The position numbers and the translations under genes are program-made. The notes beneath the pieces were generated by a model that saw nothing but the letters and a program-made list of their open reading frames with translations, did not search any database and was not told the origin of the DNA. From NCBI RefSeq assembly GCF_000143535.2, contig NC_037313.1, positions 875,501-939,500 on the forward strand: 64,000 nucleotides of DNA, read 5' to 3'. The DNA is from Botrytis cinerea B05.10 (Eukaryota > Ascomycota > Leotiomycetes > Helotiales > Sclerotiniaceae). This document shows positions 59,133-64,000 of this stretch, one piece after another. The first letter of the stretch is position 1, and each line of letters starts with the position of its first letter.

Positions 59133-60214
59133 TCATCGCATCTCAAGATATACGCCACCATCACCCTCCGTTCCCCATGCGAAGTCCAGGTTTGATGATT
59201 CAATCCACTGCTTCTCCATATTTTTTACAAGATAGTTTGTACGTGATGTGTAGTCGACCTGATATGTTTCGCCCGGCTGAAAAATCATATCAACATGTTG
59301 AAGACTTTTGAAGCACATAAGCATATCGAACAGAGCACGCATGTTAATCTTAAAGCGAAGCCTGCTACTCTCTAATCTTACGTGATATACCTTGACTTCG
59401 CGAATACTACCGAGAAATCTCGCAGCTTCCTGGTTGTAAAGTGGAAATATAGCGAGAATCTCGCAAGAGCCAACCTTAAAATCTGGGTAGACGATGGTGA
59501 GATAGTCAATTTTCGGGTTGAAGTACATTACATGTGGTAATAGCAAGTCTGTTGCACCAATCAGGTATTCTTCATTGGATCTTGGCTCCTCTGCTTGAGT
59601 GTCACTCGAAGATGTTTTGTTTTGGTAACTGCAACGTGCTTGGTAAAGTGTAAGATAATGCTTCAAAGTTTTGGCTCGGCTCTCTCGATTTACAAATGCC
59701 ACGGGGAGAATATCGTAGGGACAAAATGAAGCTGGTGGTATGTTCTGGAAGGTAGACGACTGGGGTTTCATGAAAGAGAATTCGCCCAAAATGAGATTTT
59801 GTCGTGGAAAAGAATGGTGCCAGATATTGATTCGAAGTTCCGGAGCCAAATCAAAAAAGCGTGAGAAGGTTGTCGCCGGAACAGCGCTGGTGCCTGTGAG
59901 CTCTGTAGGTATTCCTTGTATGAGACCATTGTCTACAATGCTTGGCAGCTTTGAATTTAAATTTGTGATTGCATCATTGAAGTATTTCGAGTCATCAAAG
60001 GATCTGAATTTGGAAAAAGCGTTAGCAGTCGCCAATGTAAGTATTTGGATAAGAATGATTCCTACGTGTTTGTGACAGAGAATTGCTTCTTTTTCGATGC
60101 GCTTGATGAGGCTTTAGGCTGCAAAGCTACAAAAGCCTTTTCTGGTTCCCTAGACTGCAGATCAGAGATTGTATAAAGGAGTTTTGGAGGATGCTAGATA
60201 AGTTAATCTTACAT
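59133..60214 (-). CDS. 2EXR-domain protein 2, start codon split by an intron
   Basis: Three exons on the minus strand: 60213-60214 (only AT), 60066-60149 and 59133-60003; introns of 63 and 62 nt; 318 residues. The start ATG exists only after splicing: CATCCACCAT|G. The first intron has donor GTAAGA and a CTAG acceptor; the second has a GCTAAC branch and TTCAG acceptor. Without these joins the frame has only a TTG. The protein shares with the neighbouring paralogue the 2EXR motifs FFDLAPELRINIWHHSF, AFVNRESRAKTLKHYLTLYQ and YFNPKID, and a Lys-rich leader (SASKKKQ). Function is unknown; this is a local tandem duplication that has diverged strongly. Confidence 0.78.
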
Positions 60215-61971
60215 GGTGGATGTCTGGTTTGGTTTGATCTGACTTGACAGTGGGCTGTATGTGAAATCTGTGCCTGTCACAAAAAGGAAGTCTAGAAATA
60301 GATGTGTGTAAGTATATAATCAGAATACGGCTCTACTGAAGGTTAATTAATCCAAGTGTAAGCGATGAGTCTTTATCGTTGAATTATACCGAAAAGACAG
60401 TATAATAAGAAAATAAGAACTATTTCCAAGATGAATTTTTATTTCACCAGAAGCGAATCAATACATAGGACACACCACCAGAGGTTCAACTTCGACACAT
60501 CTAACTAAGTCAACATTTTTCTTATGAAGAACCAGGAAGTCAAGCTTTTGAACAAACCGAATTCACCAATTTGAAGCTAGCTATAAATCTTCACCTCAGT
60601 AATCAATCAAGTGTTGACGAAATGGGACAATCAAGAGACATTAAATGAAAGAGGCACCACCACAGTATGATGCTTAGGATCAGGAAGAAACTGAAGGTTT
60701 CAAACATAACAGCTTGCAGCTCCCCTGAGAAACTCTAGGCCCTGATTTGAAACCAATCCAACAGCTCGGGAAGACCAAACGGAAGTCTAAATTAGTTTGC
60801 TTGCTTTGGGTGCTTCTCATGGAGGTGGGACGACTAGTTGCCATGCTTGTTCCCCAAAGAAAGAGCAATACGGCTACAAAGAGTTAACTTCTTGCATGCT
60901 GAGAGAAGAGATTGATTTCTTTCTTGTGCTAAAGTCTGAAGCAATATACTTAGTGTTGCATAATGATTATACCCCTCCTATTACAGCCTTTATCAACCAA
61001 TAGTCTCGCATTGTCTCAAATACATGAGTATAAGTGAGAAGGAAGATATATAGGATTGTCTAAGATATAAACTATTCGGCAAAAAAGATGATGTAAAGCC
61101 TATTAGGTCTCTTTACGTGATTAGAGGGGTGTTGAACAAAGTATTGCTCTTTAATGCGTTAATAGAAAGTTCGAAAAAAGCTGTATGATTATTTGCGATG
61201 TGGACTAGCAGGAAACATGCATGATTTGTTCACATACCAAAATTGGCGGTTAAGAGGGGGTGCATTTTAGCCATGAACGCCGGAATATGGTGTGTTAAGA
61301 TTGCAATTTTGGAAGATAAACAAGGCAATAAAAAACTAATCAATGAATTTATCTGGCTCTGAACGTAGAGACATAGTAAATATTGAATCCCTGAAGATTA
61401 GAGAAAATTGAAATGATATATTTCATTGGAATCATCTAAGTTGGAATTAAGTTCTGCCCTTCCTCAAGGTTACCACCAAAGCTTAATTTGTGACCGATTC
61501 GAAATCTTTTCACACCTACTGACCGGCCCAAACAGAACATCAAAAAGAACAAAAATAGTGAACTGCGCTTTTTCCATCCAAATTCCCGGGCATTTTAGAG
61601 TATTTTGGGTGCCAGAAGACCCCGCACGACGTCTCTACTTCTGCATCACCGTAAGTCGGGACAAGTGTGCTGCACACATGCTTGTCTGTACATGTCTAAA
61701 CTCTGAGAAGTCTTCAGCATCTAGATTACCACTAGTGGGTCACAGGTTTGATTTAAGTGAAGAGTCATTAATTCGCTGCTAATTTTCAGATCTACCAAGC
61801 ACAAGATTCAAGAAATTACGATGCTAAAATCTATGATTTTCTTTCGAAGCGGCACACGAGGTAGGGGAAAGTGATTTGGATTTTCTAACAAGAAGAAAAG
61901 ATGAGAATTCCCACAGGCCATTCGCTAGTGACAACAAAGAAAAAGCTCGTTGTAAGCCTGCCATGATATTC
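60215..61971. other. Intergenic, no gene seen
   Basis: Open frames at 60797-61003 and 61426-61782 start at non-ATG codons and show no family features. No repeat stands out. Confidence 0.45.
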
Positions 61972-62436
61972 TCACTTGCAAACGCTATAGTCTGCTGCCA
62001 CAAAGGTACACTTTCCAGAACAACATGTACCCTGAGGACCGGCGATGCTCACACAAGTAGCACCTTTTACCAAACACTAAATTGGAAGGGACTGTCAGTA
62101 TAACCATCATCAAATTACGTATTATATCTTAACAAAGGACTCGAATGAAACGAACCTTCTTTTTTCGAATGCAGTGTGCATTATCTGCCACCCCTGGTGC
62201 GTTTTCACAAACTAATCCATCGCAACATGTCCCAACAGGACCGGCGAATCCAGAGCAGAAAGTATCCTCAGTGAGACATTGCTATAGTTCAGAGATCAGA
62301 ATTGATGATTCAACATATCTGTAGGTAGGGGTGGAGGAGGAAGAAATACTGTGCATGATTTGTCTTGAGGAACAGCCACGGCGACAGCTGACGCTACAAG
62401 GAGGGCGAGGATACTGAGGGTATGACTGAGTTTCAT
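61972..62436 (-). CDS. Small secreted protein with two knottin-like cysteine modules
   Basis: Three exons on the minus strand: 62350-62436, 62156-62281 and 61972-62076; introns of 68 and 79 nt; all phase 0; 105 residues. The signal peptide (LSILALLVASAVAVA) is clear. Two six-cysteine modules follow, C-x6-C-x9-CC-x4-C-x11-C (residues 31-66) and C-x6-C-x9-CC-x3-C-x9-C (72-104), sharing the AGP(V/Q)GTCC stretch and separated by a basic IRKKK linker that could be a processing site. This spacing fits an inhibitor-cystine-knot. There is one extra Cys (28), so 13 in total. Reading through the second intron gives a 79-residue one-module protein ending at TAA 62129-62131. The GTTCGT donor is weak, but the second intron has a CTGAC branch. 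The role (effector, inhibitor or antimicrobial) is unknown. Confidence 0.65.
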
Positions 62437-63084
62437 TTTTTAAGAAATTTTGGAAATTATATTATTAAAAGATAGAGAACTTAATTATGAGGAAACAGAT
62501 GAAAGCAGGGAAAAGCAATCCCATTTATCTCCCCGGAAAGTGTCTTTTAACGCCATCATAGTATAACTATCTCATCAGCTGGTTATAAGCTGACCCAGGC
62601 TGAACGTCTGCTAAGCGATTGCCAAGCAGATTTACGAGAGCCCCTTACTTCTCGGATTATGTCGGCATGACGGCAAATCGTATGCATAGCCGTTTCAAGT
62701 CTTTGAATGGTGCGTTATTCTGACCCGTATCATATCAGCATATTGCGAGCAACTCTAGTTACCTAGCGAAGTGACAATAGGCTTGTAATCCAGCGGGAAG
62801 AGATATATAATCTTGATGATGACTGGCGGTGAGCAACAGAACATGTCAATTTCACAGTCTAGTTTCTGGCACAGTGATAAAGCCTTGTAAGTGTATACTG
62901 TGTGAAGGCTTCAGCAATGACTCCAAGTGGATTAAATCTGTTACTCAAATCAATATATAACTGTGTAGAGAGATAGTCTTTCATTTCCATTGGCATTTAT
63001 CATTGTACTTTGGAAACCAAACTGCCTTAAATACATGTCTCAAAAGATCACATCTTTTCGTCTCATTAGTTCATAGTTTCGAAG
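62437..63084. other. Intergenic, no gene seen
   Basis: Promoter side of the knottin-like gene. No coding signal or repeat recognised. Confidence 0.5.
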
Positions 63085-63920
63085 CTAATCACCATATTTC
63101 CATGTCACTCCCTCGCGGATAACACAACCCCGAGTGTTGCTTATAACATGAGCCAGTTCAAAAAGGGGGCGCATATTACGATCAAGATACAGATTCTTCA
63201 CTACCCTATTTGTCAGAAAACACCAGGTCTGGAAAAGGTGCTGTTCATTATTTTCATTCTTCATGTAAGCATTCTCGTTTTTAGCTGGATTTCTCTTCAA
63301 AATGTTTGTGGGAGTCTTTCTGTTCTTAATCAGATCTTCTACTTCGAATTGCAAGATTTCCAAAATCATATATTCATACTTTTGGAAAAAGTTTAGCTGC
63401 ACCTGGCCATGCTTTTGCAAAAGTTTCAACGCCAAAGCTATCTGCAATTGAATTGAAACATTGGTCAGCCCAGTTCCTAATCCTCGGCGTTGGAAATCCG
63501 GATGGGTCATGGTTGTTTGTCGGACTTCGTTTTCTTAGCCAATTAGCGAACTCTGGGACTGGTTTTATTAACTTACACAATGCTGGGCAGGGAAATACCC
63601 ATATTTATACATGGCTAGTATCACATCGTATCACATGAATTCTTGCACCTGAACATTCCAGCTTCTGGAAGTTTCATAGGATCCTATCTCTCTGTAAAGC
63701 TATTTGGTCTCACCTCTGGATTTGTTTGGTCATGTTCTCGAACTCCTAGCTTGCTCCTTGCAACTATTTGGTTTGTAGAGGCTTCGTTTATTTTACGAAT
63801 TTGGGTATTTGGCGAATCAAGACGCGGAAGAAACCAAGCTCTAAAGTATTCACGACAATTCTCTTCAAATATGGATTGTTTGATAGTCTTCCACTTGGTC
63901 TCGTTCTTTGTAGCTAGCAT
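63085..63920 (-). pseudogene. GNAT-family N-acetyltransferase remnant
   Basis: Minus-strand pieces of a GNAT protein. An N-terminal segment from ATG 63918-63920 (TIKQSIFEENCREYFRAWFL) ends at a GTGAGA donor near 63713. A core segment has VRQTTMTHPDFQRRGLG, the acetyl-CoA pyrophosphate-binding motif, near 63465-63520. After it the expected continuation (NWADQCFNSIADSFGVETFA) lies in another frame. After GAAKLF the natural sequence returns to the first frame (QKYEYMILEILQFEVEDL). Neither frame change coincides with a possible GT-AG intron, so two compensating frameshifts are the best reading. The gene may begin beyond the window edge. GNAT enzymes move an acetyl group from acetyl-CoA to an amine; this copy is probably dead, though a sequencing error cannot be excluded. 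Confidence 0.5.
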
Positions 63921-64000
63921 CGAAATCTCAAAAATTCGTTGGGATGGTCGATTGAGGCATGTTTCAATTCAAACATCGCTCATGATGTCAGGACGCCTTC

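Noticed and set aside
61426..61782. 118-codon plus-strand frame as a gene
   Set aside because: It starts at TTG, has no family features and no supporting splice sites.
1..64000. tRNA, rRNA or CRISPR array
   Set aside because: I scanned for B-box-like GGTTCGAATCC, rRNA-like stretches and spaced identical repeats and saw none.

Overview
This is a eukaryotic window that reads as a filamentous ascomycete. The genes carry short GT-AG introns, mostly 48-110 nt, with CTAAC/CTGAC-like branch sites. Recognisable fungal families are a CBM1-bearing CE16 esterase, an SPX-domain phosphate permease, a PEX14-like peroxin, 2EXR proteins, an Ies2-type INO80 subunit and a fungal bestrophin (UPF0187). The style (AT-rich intergenic DNA, plant-wall esterase, small secreted Cys-rich proteins) fits a Leotiomycete such as the Sclerotiniaceae, but that placement is inference. 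Exon joins below were built by hand from splice signals, reading frame and family similarity.

Left part (0-16 kb): a 5'-truncated SAP-repeat protein, an amidohydrolase, a secreted SMP-30-like beta-propeller protein, a family-3 O-methyltransferase, a PEX14-like peroxin, the INO80 subunit and two unrecognised proteins. Centre-left (16-25 kb): a secreted acid phosphatase lies just upstream of a Pho87/Pho90-type phosphate transporter, a plausible phosphate-acquisition pair. A small secreted 8-cysteine protein follows. Between 25.6 and 28.1 kb lies a decayed unknown gene flanked by and containing two copies of a MITE-like element.

Centre (29-39 kb): an HSL-type lipase, an aldo-keto reductase fused to a RidA domain, a divergent amino-acid permease with GATA-type sites in the shared promoter, and a CBM1-CE16 acetylesterase. 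From 42 to 48.5 kb there are two unknown genes (one with an in-frame TGA or an unusual intron) and a bestrophin-like channel.

Right part (48.5-64 kb): an 8.8 kb gene-poor stretch rich in microsatellites, a strong GC hairpin and a 57-bp repeat. Then come two tandem 2EXR paralogues that share an intron splitting an ATG codon, a three-exon gene for a secreted protein with two successive knottin-like cysteine modules, and a frameshifted GNAT acetyltransferase remnant at the edge.

The most interesting items are the double-knottin secreted protein, the AKR-RidA fusion with a changed RidA arginine position, the four-copy MITE family and the split-start 2EXR pair. No tRNA, rRNA or CRISPR was recognised.
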